From an uncultured Bacteriovoracaceae bacterium (lineage in GTDB: Bacteria; Bdellovibrionota; Bacteriovoracia; Bacteriovoracales; Bacteriovoracaceae): a stretch of 64,000 nucleotides of DNA. The position numbers and the translations under genes were made by a program. How positions within the stretch are numbered: the stretch's first letter is position 1; every line of letters starts with the position of its first letter. The notes beneath the pieces are model-generated. The model was given only the letters and a program-made list of their open reading frames with translations, searched no databases and was not told where the DNA came from. Below are positions 35,377 to 43,995 of the stretch, one piece after another. The DNA is taken from the NCBI GenBank assembly GCA_938034385.1, contig CALHLC010000017.1, positions 21,454-85,453 on the forward strand, in the 5' to 3' direction.

Positions 35377-36264
35377 ATGAAAACTTTTAAATTATCACTT
35401 TTTGTGACACTTTTACTCTCTCAGTCTCTAATGGCAGACTCGTCATTTTTCGAAATTTCTAAGGAAAATCGATCAAAAGACGTCGTATGCATAAGTAATG
35501 AAAGTCAGGCTAATAATCCTAGAGTTAAGCAGCTTGTATCGATTTTAAAAGAAATAGATGAAGTTGAAAGCGGAGCTCTAACTTCTACTGACGAGTATCC
35601 AACATTTCTTGGAAATTGCTTTTATCAATCGAAAATACCGCATACTTTGAGATATATTCCTGTCGAGATTATGGGCATAATTCAGGGTGAGCAGTTTGAT
35701 AAAATTCATAAGCAAGTTGAAATCAAAGAAAATAACCCAGATTTAAAGTTTTCAAAGAAAAAGAGAAGAAAAGAGCTTCTTAAAACAGAACTTTTGATTA
35801 CTCTTGGACAATTAATTGAATTTGGATATTTGTTATCTCTTCCGAGAAATTTCACTAAATGGGATGAAAATGGTCTTTGGAAGAATGCACCTAAGAAGTT
35901 TGCTGAAGCTTGGACAAAGCCGCCTAAGTGGGACAAAGACGGTTGGGTTGTAAATTATATCAGTCACCCATACAGTGGTTCACTTTATTATAATGCTATT
36001 AGAGACTTAGATTATACTCCTTTACAATCATTCATCTATACAACTTATAAGTCTGCTTTTTGGGAATATATTGTTGAGTCTTGGGTTGAAACGCCTAGTA
36101 TACAAGATCTTATTTTTACTCCAATAGGAGGAGCTTTAATTGGTGAAGCTTCTTACCAGTTGACTCAAAAAATGAAAAAAGGTGGATTTAACTTTTTGGA
36201 AAAAGTAATCGTAACGATTACTAACCCAACTTATGTTCTAAGACACGGTTATAAGACTAAATAA
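35377..36264 (+). CDS. DUF3943-domain exported protein
   Basis: The start was moved to the ATG at 35377, because it begins a proper signal sequence (MKTFKLSLFVTLLL ... LMADS) and the upstream 11 codons do not. The mature protein of about 275 residues has the DUF3943 pattern: a D-G-W segment, NYISHPYSGSLYYNAIRD, and SAFWEYIVESWVETPSIQDLIFTPIGGALIGE. Family members are predicted outer-membrane or envelope proteins of unknown function. TATAAA ends six bases before the ATG and no ribosome site is present. Confidence 0.8.
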   Translation: MKTFKLSLFVTLLLSQSLMADSSFFEISKENRSKDVVCISNESQANNPRVKQLVSILKEIDEVESGALTSTDEYPTFLGNCFYQSKIPHTLRYIPVEIMGIIQGEQFDKIHKQVEIKENNPDLKFSKKKRRKELLKTELLITLGQLIEFGYLLSLPRNFTKWDENGLWKNAPKKFAEAWTKPPKWDKDGWVVNYISHPYSGSLYYNAIRDLDYTPLQSFIYTTYKSAFWEYIVESWVETPSIQDLIFTPIGGALIGEASYQLTQKMKKGGFNFLEKVIVTITNPTYVLRHGYKTK

Positions 36265-36297
36265 TTTCACTGCAGCTTGTTAGGGGAGTTATAGCTC

Positions 36298-36325
36298 TTG
36301 ACTAGCTGTAGCAAAACAACATAAT
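36298..36325 (+). promoter_or_regulatory. Promoter for the rpsP operon
   Basis: TTGACT at 36298-36303 and CATAAT at 36320-36325 are 16 bases apart. The start would be near 36332, giving a leader of about 30 bases with AGGAG at 36352-36356 before the ATG of rpsP. Confidence 0.6.
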
Positions 36326-36360
36326 ATCGCTTATCTAATTATTAGTATTTAGGAGAAGTA

Positions 36361-36603
36361 ATGATTTGTATTCGTTTAGCTAGAGGTGGAAAGAAAAAAG
36401 CACCTGTATTTACTATAGTAGCAGCAGATAGAAGATCACCAAGAGATGGTAGATTTCTAGAAAAATTGGGTCAGTATGTTCCTAAGTCTGAAGCACCACT
36501 AAATTCTATTAAAACTGAAAGAATTGCAGAATGGGTAAAAAATGGAGCTCAACTAAGCGATTCAGTAGCTTCGCTTTTCAAAAAATATAAAATTTCTTTA
36601 TAA
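36361..36603 (+). CDS. rpsP: 30S ribosomal protein S16
   Basis: 80 residues, full length. It opens MICIRLARGGKKKAPVF and has VAADRRSPRDGRFLEKLGQYVP, both typical of S16. The ribosome site TTAGGAG is good. It is the first gene of the conserved rpsP-khpA-rimM-trmD group. The spacer to khpA is 133 bases and contains a hairpin. Confidence 0.97.
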   Translation: MICIRLARGGKKKAPVFTIVAADRRSPRDGRFLEKLGQYVPKSEAPLNSIKTERIAEWVKNGAQLSDSVASLFKKYKISL

Positions 36604-36661
36604 ATTTTTTTATAAATTCAAAGAACTTAAACGATTACAGGCAGCGGTGCGTTAAATTGTC

Positions 36662-36685
36662 TTATTTGGCAGTGCTACCAAATAA
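36662..36685 (+). other. Perfect inverted repeat in the rpsP-khpA spacer
   Basis: TTATTTGG (36662-36669) pairs with CCAAATAA (36678-36685) around an eight-base loop. No T tract follows, so it is not a terminator. It may be an RNA-processing or stability element that sets khpA/rimM/trmD output apart from rpsP. Confidence 0.35.
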
Positions 36686-36736
36686 AGGCTAAAATAAATT
36701 AAGAAAAACTGGTAATCAAAACAGGAGTTGAAGCAC

Positions 36737-36979
36737 ATGAGTACAGAACTTAAAGATCTTATTTTAGTGGTAAGTAAAGCATTAGTTGATATGCCTGAAG
36801 AAGTTGAGGTTAATGAAATCGTTGGAGAGCAGACTACAGTTATCGAGCTTAAAGTTGATAAGTCTGACCTTGGGAAAGTGATTGGAAAGCAGGGAAGAAC
36901 TGCAAGGGCCTTAAGAACTATTTTAAATGCAGCATCTACTAAGCTTAAGAAAAGATCTGTTTTAGAAATCATCGAATAA
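36737..36979 (+). CDS. khpA: KH-domain RNA-binding protein KhpA
   Basis: A single KH domain of about 80 residues. The RNA-binding GXXG loop is in [14 protein letters not shown] near residue 55. The start is the ATG at 36737, with CAGGAG at proper spacing; the TTG nine bases upstream would lie too close to that site. KhpA acts with KhpB in cell-size and RNA control in Gram-positives and is widely linked to rpsP and rimM, as here. Cytosolic. Confidence 0.9.
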   Translation: MSTELKDLILVVSKALVDMPEEVEVNEIVGEQTTVIELKVDKSDLGKVIGKQGRTARALRTILNAASTKLKKRSVLEIIE

Positions 36980-37028
36980 TTACATACCTTGCTTGCACTC
37001 TGGAGCTTCAAGAGCTAAATCTCTAAGA

Positions 37029-37508
37029 GTGAAACAAGTCTTATTAGGTAAAATTTTAAAGCCTCACGCCCTTAAAGGGATGATGAGTTGTTATCTTGAA
37101 AATACTGAAGATTCATCGATAAAACCTGGGAAAGAAATCACCATTAATTCTCAAAAATTTGAAGTGGAGTCTATAAACTTTAGTAATGCAAAAAAAACGA
37201 TTTTAAAACTTGTTGGACTAGATAATATCAATGACCTTGATCACGTTTTAGGCCAAGAAATCTTTATTAATAGATCAGATATTGATTGTGATGATAATGA
37301 AATAATTTTAAATGATCTAATTAATCTAGATGTTATCTCTAACGGATTAAATTATGGAAAGGTAGATAATTTTTATTCTAACGGAGCTCAAGATATATTA
37401 GTTGTTAAGGGGGAGAACTCCATAGAGATTCCTTTGATTGATCAATTTATCAAAATGATAGACTTAGATAAAAATATTATTGAAGTTATTTTACCGGAAT
37501 ATTTGTAG
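37029..37508 (+). CDS. rimM: Ribosome maturation factor RimM
   Basis: Assembles the head of the 30S subunit by binding S19. The conserved start VLLGKILKPHALKG places the true start at GTG 37029, 12 codons inside the longest frame. Residues 1-85 form the RimM N domain and the rest the PRC-like barrel (LDVISNGLNYGKVDNFYSNGAQDILVVKG, then PLIDQFIKMIDL). It is 160 residues long. The stop is directly followed by the ATG of trmD. Confidence 0.9.
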   Translation: MKQVLLGKILKPHALKGMMSCYLENTEDSSIKPGKEITINSQKFEVESINFSNAKKTILKLVGLDNINDLDHVLGQEIFINRSDIDCDDNEIILNDLINLDVISNGLNYGKVDNFYSNGAQDILVVKGENSIEIPLIDQFIKMIDLDKNIIEVILPEYL

Positions 37509-38255
37509 ATGAGAAAAAAACGAATCTTCATTCTTACTCTTTTTCCTGAGTACTTTAATGCTTTTCAAAGTTGTGGAGTGATTTCCAAGGCACTAAGTGG
37601 TGATCGAAGTGATAATTTTGATTTGAAATTAGAGGTTATAAATATTCGTGATTATTCTCTTGGAAATTATAAGAGTGTAGACGCTTATCCCTATGGAGGA
37701 GGAGATGGAATGGTCATGAGACCAGATGTATTAGCAAATTCTATTAATACTGGAATAATCGAAGAGTTTAAAATCTCTAGAGATTATTTACATATTATTT
37801 ATCCTGGTCCTCGAGGGAAAACTTTTGACAATCAAATGGCTAAAGAAATTTCAAAGAAGATTTATAATGATAAAGAAAAAGAATTAGTGTTTGTTTGTGG
37901 TCGTTATGAAGGTATAGACGAGAGGTTTTTAAAGAAGTATGTGGATGAATATATCTCAATTGGTAATTATGTGTTAACTGGTGGAGAGTTAGCGGTAATG
38001 AGTATATTGGATGCTAGTTTGAGATTTGTTGAGGGGTTTCTTGGTAATAAAAATTCTAGTATAGAAGAGTCTTTTCAAGATAATAAAATTGAGTATCCGC
38101 ACTTCACTAAGCCTAGAGAGTTTGAAGGATTAAGTGTTCCTGAGGTATTATTAGGCGGGCATCATAAGAATATTGAAGAATATAAAATTAAGAAATCTTT
38201 AGAGATGACTAAAAGATATAGACCTGATCTTCTGGAGGGTAATGTTGAATCCTAA
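37509..38255 (+). CDS. trmD: tRNA (guanine-N1)-methyltransferase TrmD
   Basis: SAM-dependent m1G37 methylation in tRNA that prevents frameshifts. 248 residues of the SPOUT fold. Family motifs are LTLFPEYF at the start, YPYGGGDGMVMRPD, VCGRYEGIDERF and SIGNYVLTGGELAVM (trefoil knot), then PHFTKPREFEGLSVPEVLL with HHKNIEEY. Zero bases separate it from rimM, and its end overlaps the next methyltransferase by 14 bases. Confidence 0.97.
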   Translation: MRKKRIFILTLFPEYFNAFQSCGVISKALSGDRSDNFDLKLEVINIRDYSLGNYKSVDAYPYGGGDGMVMRPDVLANSINTGIIEEFKISRDYLHIIYPGPRGKTFDNQMAKEISKKIYNDKEKELVFVCGRYEGIDERFLKKYVDEYISIGNYVLTGGELAVMSILDASLRFVEGFLGNKNSSIEESFQDNKIEYPHFTKPREFEGLSVPEVLLGGHHKNIEEYKIKKSLEMTKRYRPDLLEGNVES

Positions 38256-38793
38256 AATATATGTCGCTCTCGTTCACCATCCAATTATAAATAAAAATGG
38301 AGAGAAAGTTACAACAAGTGTAACGAATTTAGATATTCATGATATAGCAAGAAGCTCTAGAACTTTTGGAGTTTCAAAATACTTCATTGTGACTCCTATA
38401 GAAAAGCAACATGCTTTGATTAATGAGATTTTGGGTTATTGGAATAAAGACTTTGCTCATATATATAATCCTGATAGGGCCGATGCTTTATCTTTTATTG
38501 AAATAAAAAATAGATTTCAAGATATTACTTCTGAATTAGAAAATCCTATAATTGCAATGACTGGAGCGAATTTTAAACAATCAAATGGTTCAATGGAGGA
38601 GTTGCAAAAATATTCACAAACTGAGAACAGACCTATTTTGTTAGTTTTCGGAACAGGGCATGGCCTTCATCCTGAAATACTTGAGCAAAAAGATTATTCC
38701 GTAGATCCTATTCTTGGTATCAATTCAGATGGCTATAATCATCTCTCTGTTAGATCAGCAGTTGCCATCTATTTATCTCAACTAAAAGGCTGA
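38242..38793 (+). CDS. SPOUT RNA methyltransferase family protein (COG4752-like)
   Basis: 183 residues. The knot region is seen in LLVFGTGHGLHPEIL followed by YNHLSVRSAVAIYLSQL, and the N-terminus YVALVHHPI is typical of a small SPOUT family often located behind trmD. Probable RNA methyltransferase; the target is unknown. It overlaps trmD by 14 bases, so it is translationally coupled and the last clear member of this operon. Confidence 0.85.
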   Translation: MLNPKIYVALVHHPIINKNGEKVTTSVTNLDIHDIARSSRTFGVSKYFIVTPIEKQHALINEILGYWNKDFAHIYNPDRADALSFIEIKNRFQDITSELENPIIAMTGANFKQSNGSMEELQKYSQTENRPILLVFGTGHGLHPEILEQKDYSVDPILGINSDGYNHLSVRSAVAIYLSQLKG

Positions 38794-38844
38794 GAACTTT
38801 TCCTGCAATGATTTAAGTACTTAAAATCCCTTAAAATATAAGGG

Positions 38845-40005
38845 ATGAAATATATTATACTAACACTCATTTTTTCATTCTCTTGCTTTTCTCAAAAAAT
38901 ATATCAAGTAATTGATAAAAAAAGGTTTGAAAAGCATGCTCAAGATTTAGATCTGGAATCTATAAGAATCTTAAAAGAAAGTGAAAAACTTCTTCTTGTT
39001 GAGACGACTGAATATAATATCACGAAGTTTTCAGATATGATCCATGAAAAAGAATTTGTCTGTGGTGCGGGTTCAACATTCTTTGATGAAGCTAGGGCCA
39101 TAGAAGTTATGAATAGCTCAAATCGACAAAAAGGAATTCAATCGATCTTAATGGACTATTCTATTTCAAGACAATCAATTGTTAATCCTATGATTTCAAA
39201 AATCTCAGAGAGTCATTTTAAAAAGACCATTGAAGAAATCTCGAGCTATTATTCAAGATATTTTAGAAGTCCAACGGGCGTTGATGGAAGTGAATGGATT
39301 TTAAATAAATGGAGAAAAATTACGAAAAGCAGAGATGATACCGAAGTTGTGTTTTTTCATCACCCATGGTCTCAACCTTCGGTTGTAGCTAAGTTAAAGG
39401 GATCTAGTGATAAGATGATCGTCATTGGTGGACATTTAGATTCAAAGAACTATACCCAAAGTGTTGGTCATGCTCCTGGAGCAGATGATGATGCGTCAGG
39501 AATAGCGACAATGACTGAAGTGTTAAAAGTCTTGGTTGAATCTAATTATAAACCAGAACATACCTTAGTCTTTGTTGGATATGCAGCAGAAGAAGATGGA
39601 CTCTTAGGTTCGGCTGATTATGTAAATTACATTAAGGGACAAAATAAAGAAGTTCTTGGTGTTATCCAAATGGATATGACTTTATATAATAATATAGATG
39701 ATAAAATTTATGTAATAACTGACTTTACGAATAATGCTCAAAACAATTTTGTTAAAGATTTAATTATTGAATACATTGGTTCTGATCGATATGCTGAAAC
39801 TGAATGTGGTTATGGTTGCTCTGATCATGCATCATGGACAAATCAAGGATATCCAGCTTCTTTTCCTTTTGAATCTAGCTTTAATGGAGCCAACCCAACT
39901 ATTCATACGACAGGGGATACTTTGCATAAAGTTAACGGAAATGTTGATAAAGGTTTGAAGTTTATTAAATTAGGAATTTCATTCATGGTGGAGTTAGACA
40001 AATGA
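38845..40005 (+). CDS. Exported M28-family aminopeptidase
   Basis: 386 residues. A signal sequence ends near CFSQ. The C-terminal domain is a di-zinc M28 peptidase: IGGHLDSKN (His, Asp ligands), PGADDDASGIA (bridging Asp), YAAEEDGLLGSADY (Glu pair), QMDMT (Asp) and a late His in the TIHTTGDTLH region. A Cys pair sits in ETECGYGCSDHAS, near the active site as in leucyl aminopeptidases of marine bacteria. It probably trims peptides in the periplasm or outside. TAAAAT ends seven bases upstream and no Shine-Dalgarno is clear. The stop overlaps the next lipoprotein start (ATGA). Confidence 0.9.
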   Translation: MKYIILTLIFSFSCFSQKIYQVIDKKRFEKHAQDLDLESIRILKESEKLLLVETTEYNITKFSDMIHEKEFVCGAGSTFFDEARAIEVMNSSNRQKGIQSILMDYSISRQSIVNPMISKISESHFKKTIEEISSYYSRYFRSPTGVDGSEWILNKWRKITKSRDDTEVVFFHHPWSQPSVVAKLKGSSDKMIVIGGHLDSKNYTQSVGHAPGADDDASGIATMTEVLKVLVESNYKPEHTLVFVGYAAEEDGLLGSADYVNYIKGQNKEVLGVIQMDMTLYNNIDDKIYVITDFTNNAQNNFVKDLIIEYIGSDRYAETECGYGCSDHASWTNQGYPASFPFESSFNGANPTIHTTGDTLHKVNGNVDKGLKFIKLGISFMVELDK

Positions 40006-41219
40006 AATATATATTAATTTTTTTACTTTTATCATGTGGTGAATTTCTAAGTTCACTAAATAGTAAATACCAAGATAATAGATCAATAGCTGGCGGTGAA
40101 GATGAAGTTACTTTCTTTGTTGGTAATAAACAAGGGACTTCAAAGCTTTACGCACTTAATCTCAAAGGGAAAATTCAAGAAGTGACAGATATCCCTTTTA
40201 ACTTAGAGATGAGCTCTTTTGCATACTTTAATGATTCATTTTATTTCTCTCTATATGATATAGATGGAAAAAATGGAGAACTTTATAAACTAAGTGGAAG
40301 TACCCTTACTCTTGTTAAAAATATAAATATTACCGGTAGCTCTAACCCTAAGCACTTAACAGTTTATAAAGATGGATTATATTTTAGTGCCACTAATGGT
40401 GAGACAGGACGAGAATTATGGAGAATGTATAAAAATCAAAATATTGTCCAGGTGAAAGATTTACAAGGTGGAACTAAAGGATCTGATCCAGCTCAACTTA
40501 TTGTTTCGGATGGAATCTTATACTTCAGTGCTAGCACTACTATTCACGGTAATGAATTATTTTACCATGATGGGAAAAATACTTTAGTTGTTGAAGATAA
40601 TGTACTGGCTGGTCGAGATACTTTTCCCCGATTTTTAACAGTGCTTGGAGATGAACTATATTTCTCGGGCCTAACAGATGGTCAAGGGAGATCAAATTAT
40701 AGATCTCATCTTTATAAAGTAAAAAAGAATGTTTTATCAAAAGTAGATACCACGGATTTAGATATAAAGTTTTTAAAATCTTATGATGGTGTTCTCTATG
40801 GGAGTTGTAGAGACTCTAGTAGTGGAACAGAATTATGTGATCTTCAGTTTAATCAACTAAGAGTTATTAGCGATATATTTGAAGGAAGTTCTAGCTCAAA
40901 ACCAAGTTATATTGAAGCATTTAATAATAAACTCTATTTTAGTGCTTATACTCAAAATTCTGGCTATGAATTATGGTCATATGATTTAACAACAAGACAA
41001 AAGTCCCTTGTGAGAGATCTGAATAATGGTATAGAAAGTTCATATCCTAAATCCCTTCATAGTTTTGGAGATTATCTCTATTTTAGTGCAACTGATGGAG
41101 AAAGTGGTCATGAGTTATGGAGAATAAATAAATCAGGAACAGTTGAACTTGCTAGAGATGTGTTCCCAGGTAAAGGTAGTTCTTATCCTAATTTTGCTCA
41201 AGGATTTTATCACTTATAA
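40002..41219 (+). CDS. ELWxxDGT-repeat (propeller-like) lipoprotein
   Basis: 405 residues. The lipoprotein signal ends LLSC (Cys at 11). The mature part is made of about eight repeats of about 45 residues with a core of YFSA..G..G.ELW....; copies include GRELWRMYK, GNELFYHDGK, GYELWSYD and GHELWRINKSGT. This matches the ELWxxDGT repeat of extracellular proteins and predicts a beta-propeller. It is translationally coupled to the M28 peptidase (ATGA overlap), so a shared role in handling a surface or prey substrate is plausible but unproven. Confidence 0.8.
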   Translation: MKYILIFLLLSCGEFLSSLNSKYQDNRSIAGGEDEVTFFVGNKQGTSKLYALNLKGKIQEVTDIPFNLEMSSFAYFNDSFYFSLYDIDGKNGELYKLSGSTLTLVKNINITGSSNPKHLTVYKDGLYFSATNGETGRELWRMYKNQNIVQVKDLQGGTKGSDPAQLIVSDGILYFSASTTIHGNELFYHDGKNTLVVEDNVLAGRDTFPRFLTVLGDELYFSGLTDGQGRSNYRSHLYKVKKNVLSKVDTTDLDIKFLKSYDGVLYGSCRDSSSGTELCDLQFNQLRVISDIFEGSSSSKPSYIEAFNNKLYFSAYTQNSGYELWSYDLTTRQKSLVRDLNNGIESSYPKSLHSFGDYLYFSATDGESGHELWRINKSGTVELARDVFPGKGSSYPNFAQGFYHL

Positions 41220-41380
41220 AATTAAAGATTGTCTTTTTGTTTTGTCTTCTAAACTTTAGAAGAAGTTTAAAACTCTGTATTACCCAAGCTTTTATGTCCA
41301 GATAGAGAATCTATGAGTTTTTCTCTTTAATCAATCGAATATTAATCTATAATGAAGTCATACTATAGAGAAGGATTTTT

Positions 41381-42109
41381 ATGAGTATCAATAAATATTT
41401 GAAAACGAGTCTATTTTTTTTCGTCTTATCCTTTAACTTACAAGCTCACGAAGTTTGTAAAATAAAGATTCAATCAATGCAAAGTCTTTTTAATGATTCT
41501 AAGTTAATTTTGAAAAAAATGAATAGATGTATAAAAAACGTTGTTGATAAGAAATCACAAAATTTCTTTTTAAATGTTTTTTCTAATGTTGAAGGGGACT
41601 TCATTTATTATCATAAATATCAATATGGAACAGTGTCTTTTTCAGAGAGGTTGTTTGAATCTATGAATCAAAGATTTTACTATCTTAGACATTCAAAAAG
41701 TAATGATAAAGTGATTTTTTCTACTAAAAGTTTTAAGGAAAATGATGATTCGTTCTTATACTATCGAAAATATAAGAATGATGAACATGTGATTTGGTCT
41801 ACTAAAGAGTTTAGAGAGGCCAAGTCCAATTTTACATATTTTAGAAAATATAGAGGAGATGAGAGGGTATTATTTTCTATGAAAGAATCTTTTGAGAATA
41901 ATGATAAGATTTTATATTTTAGATCTAAGAATGGATATGGCCGTGAAATCTGCTCTATCAAAAATGGACGCTTCAGAAACCAATTTAGACAAGAGGTGAC
42001 TATTGGCGAGTTTTATAAACTATTCGTTTCTGGTTTTTGGAATCCACTAATTAAGCATACTGTTTATCCAAGCATAAAATTTATCAGTAGTGAATTAGAT
42101 AGATATTAA
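41381..42109 (+). CDS. Exported protein with four 26-residue aromatic repeats
   Basis: 242 residues, signal sequence ending LQAHE. Residues of about 90-195 are four tandem repeats of about 26 residues with pattern F-x-x-(N/x)-x-x-x-F-x-Y-(F/L)-R-x-x-K-x-(D/N)-(D/E)-x-V-(I/L)-(F/W)-S-(T/M)-K-(S/E). Rich in Tyr, Phe, Arg and Lys. No family recognised. AGAAGGA upstream gives a good ribosome site and TATAAT lies at 41348. Its TAA shares TTAA with the convergent esterase-like gene. Confidence 0.65.
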   Translation: MSINKYLKTSLFFFVLSFNLQAHEVCKIKIQSMQSLFNDSKLILKKMNRCIKNVVDKKSQNFFLNVFSNVEGDFIYYHKYQYGTVSFSERLFESMNQRFYYLRHSKSNDKVIFSTKSFKENDDSFLYYRKYKNDEHVIWSTKEFREAKSNFTYFRKYRGDERVLFSMKESFENNDKILYFRSKNGYGREICSIKNGRFRNQFRQEVTIGEFYKLFVSGFWNPLIKHTVYPSIKFISSELDRY

Positions 42110-43386
42110 AAACCTACTGCCGCAGGTGAGTGCTTAATGAAGAAAATTGCATCGAACTGTTCTGATGGGTTTTGATACATTGGAAGAGATTCATTATGCA
42201 TCCACCAATTTTGTTTTTTTATCCAATTTTTCTTAGGATCAACAACTAGATAATTTCCTAGTTTATATCGCTCACTGATTTTTTTCAGTTTATAATCAAG
42301 TGAATCGTTTCTTTTCAATACAGGGTAATCACCATCTCTAGAACTAGAAACCTTATATCCTGTGAGAGCGATCGATTTATAGCCTGATCCTAAAGAAGCT
42401 CGCAAGTTTTCTCCAGTAGATCTAACGTTAACCCATTTGTTTGTTGAGCCATGATCAGATGGGACAACATTTGATTGGAATTTTGAGACATGGATATTAT
42501 GAGCTAAAAGTATTGTTTTTTTATTTTCTTTAAACCTTTGAAACCATCTCATTGATAAATAAGCTTGCATATCGTCACGAAGATTTAAGGCCTTGATTTT
42601 ATGAAATACATTTAAATCTCTGAAGCGTTCAAAAACGGATGCAACTCTAATGGCATGTTTTATGTGAAATTTTATTTTTAGTTTTATTGAGCTACCATCG
42701 ATATGAAAGTCGAGATTAAATAAAGCAGCAAGGCATCTTCTATGTTCTTCAACAGGTAGTCTCCATGTCTCAAGAAGATATTTCCAACTAGGCAATTTTT
42801 TAGCTTCTTCTAAAGAATCAACTTGCCATGCAAAGCAGTTTTTAAATGCTTTTTTATATCCTTTCTTAATATTTTCTTCATCACTTAATATTGTTGCTTT
42901 TTTTATGATTTCCCTGAAAGTCCAAGGGTCTTCCCATATGTCTATCCCTTGGAAAACGACAGGGTCTTTGGGATGTTTTATATTAAAACGACATAAGTAT
43001 TCTAAGAGGTTTTGGCTTGATTTATTTTGGTAGATGCTATTTAATTTCTTTAAAATATTTTGTGGATCAGGGATATTTGAATTCTTACTACAAGCTTTAA
43101 GATATTTATTTACTGCTATTGTTTTATCAAATCCTTCTTCAAGTAAAATTAATCTATATCCCATTCTCTCTACAAGATGTTTAATTAACTTGGTTCTAGC
43201 TTTATTATAACCTTGGGAACCATGACCACTCTCACCAATTCCTACAATTTGAGCATCTTTTGCAATTTTTGTAATAAAGGCGAGTTCTTTAGGACTGGAG
43301 TTGATCTCTAAGTTTTTTATAGGATATATTCCTGTTCCAGAGTAGACACTGCAAGTTAGTAACATTAAAATTGTAAATATTTTCAT
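42106..43386 (-). CDS. Exported erythromycin-esterase-like protein
   Basis: 426 residues with a signal sequence of about 16 residues. The fold of the erythromycin esterase family (COG2312) is visible: VGIGESGHGSQGY near residue 50 with the active-site His, LILLEEGFD, GIDIWEDPW near 148 and LLAHNIHVSK near 292. The family covers antibiotic esterases and many proteins of other function. The signal peptide and lack of resistance context make a macrolide-resistance role unlikely. Its end overlaps the repeat protein by four bases. Confidence 0.85.
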   Translation of the reverse strand: MKIFTILMLLTCSVYSGTGIYPIKNLEINSSPKELAFITKIAKDAQIVGIGESGHGSQGYNKARTKLIKHLVERMGYRLILLEEGFDKTIAVNKYLKACSKNSNIPDPQNILKKLNSIYQNKSSQNLLEYLCRFNIKHPKDPVVFQGIDIWEDPWTFREIIKKATILSDEENIKKGYKKAFKNCFAWQVDSLEEAKKLPSWKYLLETWRLPVEEHRRCLAALFNLDFHIDGSSIKLKIKFHIKHAIRVASVFERFRDLNVFHKIKALNLRDDMQAYLSMRWFQRFKENKKTILLAHNIHVSKFQSNVVPSDHGSTNKWVNVRSTGENLRASLGSGYKSIALTGYKVSSSRDGDYPVLKRNDSLDYKLKKISERYKLGNYLVVDPKKNWIKKQNWWMHNESLPMYQNPSEQFDAIFFIKHSPAAVGF

Positions 43387-43517
43387 GAATCACCTATATC
43401 GGTATAAAGAGATATTGGGTACTTTAGAGTTCTTAAAATCTCTTAATTCTCGAGTGATGATTGAAATGAGGGCAATAAGTATAGAATTGCTGCGCAGTGC
43501 AGCTTAACTGGATAGAA

Positions 43518-43546
43518 TTGACAACTTGCCCAAATCTCGTTATTTT
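43518..43546 (+). promoter_or_regulatory. Sigma-70 promoter for rplS-rnhB
   Basis: A perfect TTGACA (43518-43523), a 17-base spacer and TATTTT (43541-43546). The transcript would start near 43553 and carry an 80-base leader to rplS, long enough for regulation by ribosomal protein. Confidence 0.8.
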
Positions 43547-43632
43547 CACTTAATTAAAAAAGACACTCCCTCTGGGCATTTAAAAGCTGATGTTCTGACC
43601 CATGGAAATGTTTAAACGATAAGAAGGTAATT

Positions 43633-43995
43633 ATGAATTTAGTTGATAAAATCAATGCAGCTCACTTAAATCCAAATGTAAAAAGTTTTCCAGAATTTAA
43701 AACAGGAGATTCATTAGCGGTACATGTAAAAATCGTTGAGGGATCAAAAACTAGAATTCAGGTTTTTAAAGGGATTTGTATAGGGATGAAAGAAAAAAAC
43801 TCTATCAATGGTCATTTTATTATTAGAAAAATGTCTGATGGTATTGGAGTAGAGAGAACTTTTCCATTCCACGCTTCAATTATTGATAAAATAGAAGTGA
43901 CTTCTCGAGGTAAAGCTAGAAGAGCTAAACTATTCCATCTAAGAGATAGAACTGGTAAAGAAGCTAGAGTTGCAATCGACTTCACTAGAAAATAA
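43633..43995 (+). CDS. rplS: 50S ribosomal protein L19
   Basis: 120 residues; FPEFKTGDSLAVHVKIVEG, RIQVFKGICIGM and GVERTFPFHASIIDKIEV are the L19 signatures, and the C-terminus is rich in Arg/Lys. AGAAGG is the ribosome site. It has its own promoter here, unlike the common trmD-rplS arrangement in which it follows directly. The end overlaps rnhB. Confidence 0.97.
   Translation: MNLVDKINAAHLNPNVKSFPEFKTGDSLAVHVKIVEGSKTRIQVFKGICIGMKEKNSINGHFIIRKMSDGIGVERTFPFHASIIDKIEVTSRGKARRAKLFHLRDRTGKEARVAIDFTRK

Noticed and set aside
41245..41263. Terminator after the ELW lipoprotein gene
   Set aside because: TCTTCTAA/TTAGAAGA is a clean inverted repeat but is all A/T-rich and has no T tract after it; it could be chance or an operator.
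42106..43386. Macrolide resistance gene
   Set aside because: Only the fold matches; a signal peptide and lack of resistance or mobile context argue against that role.
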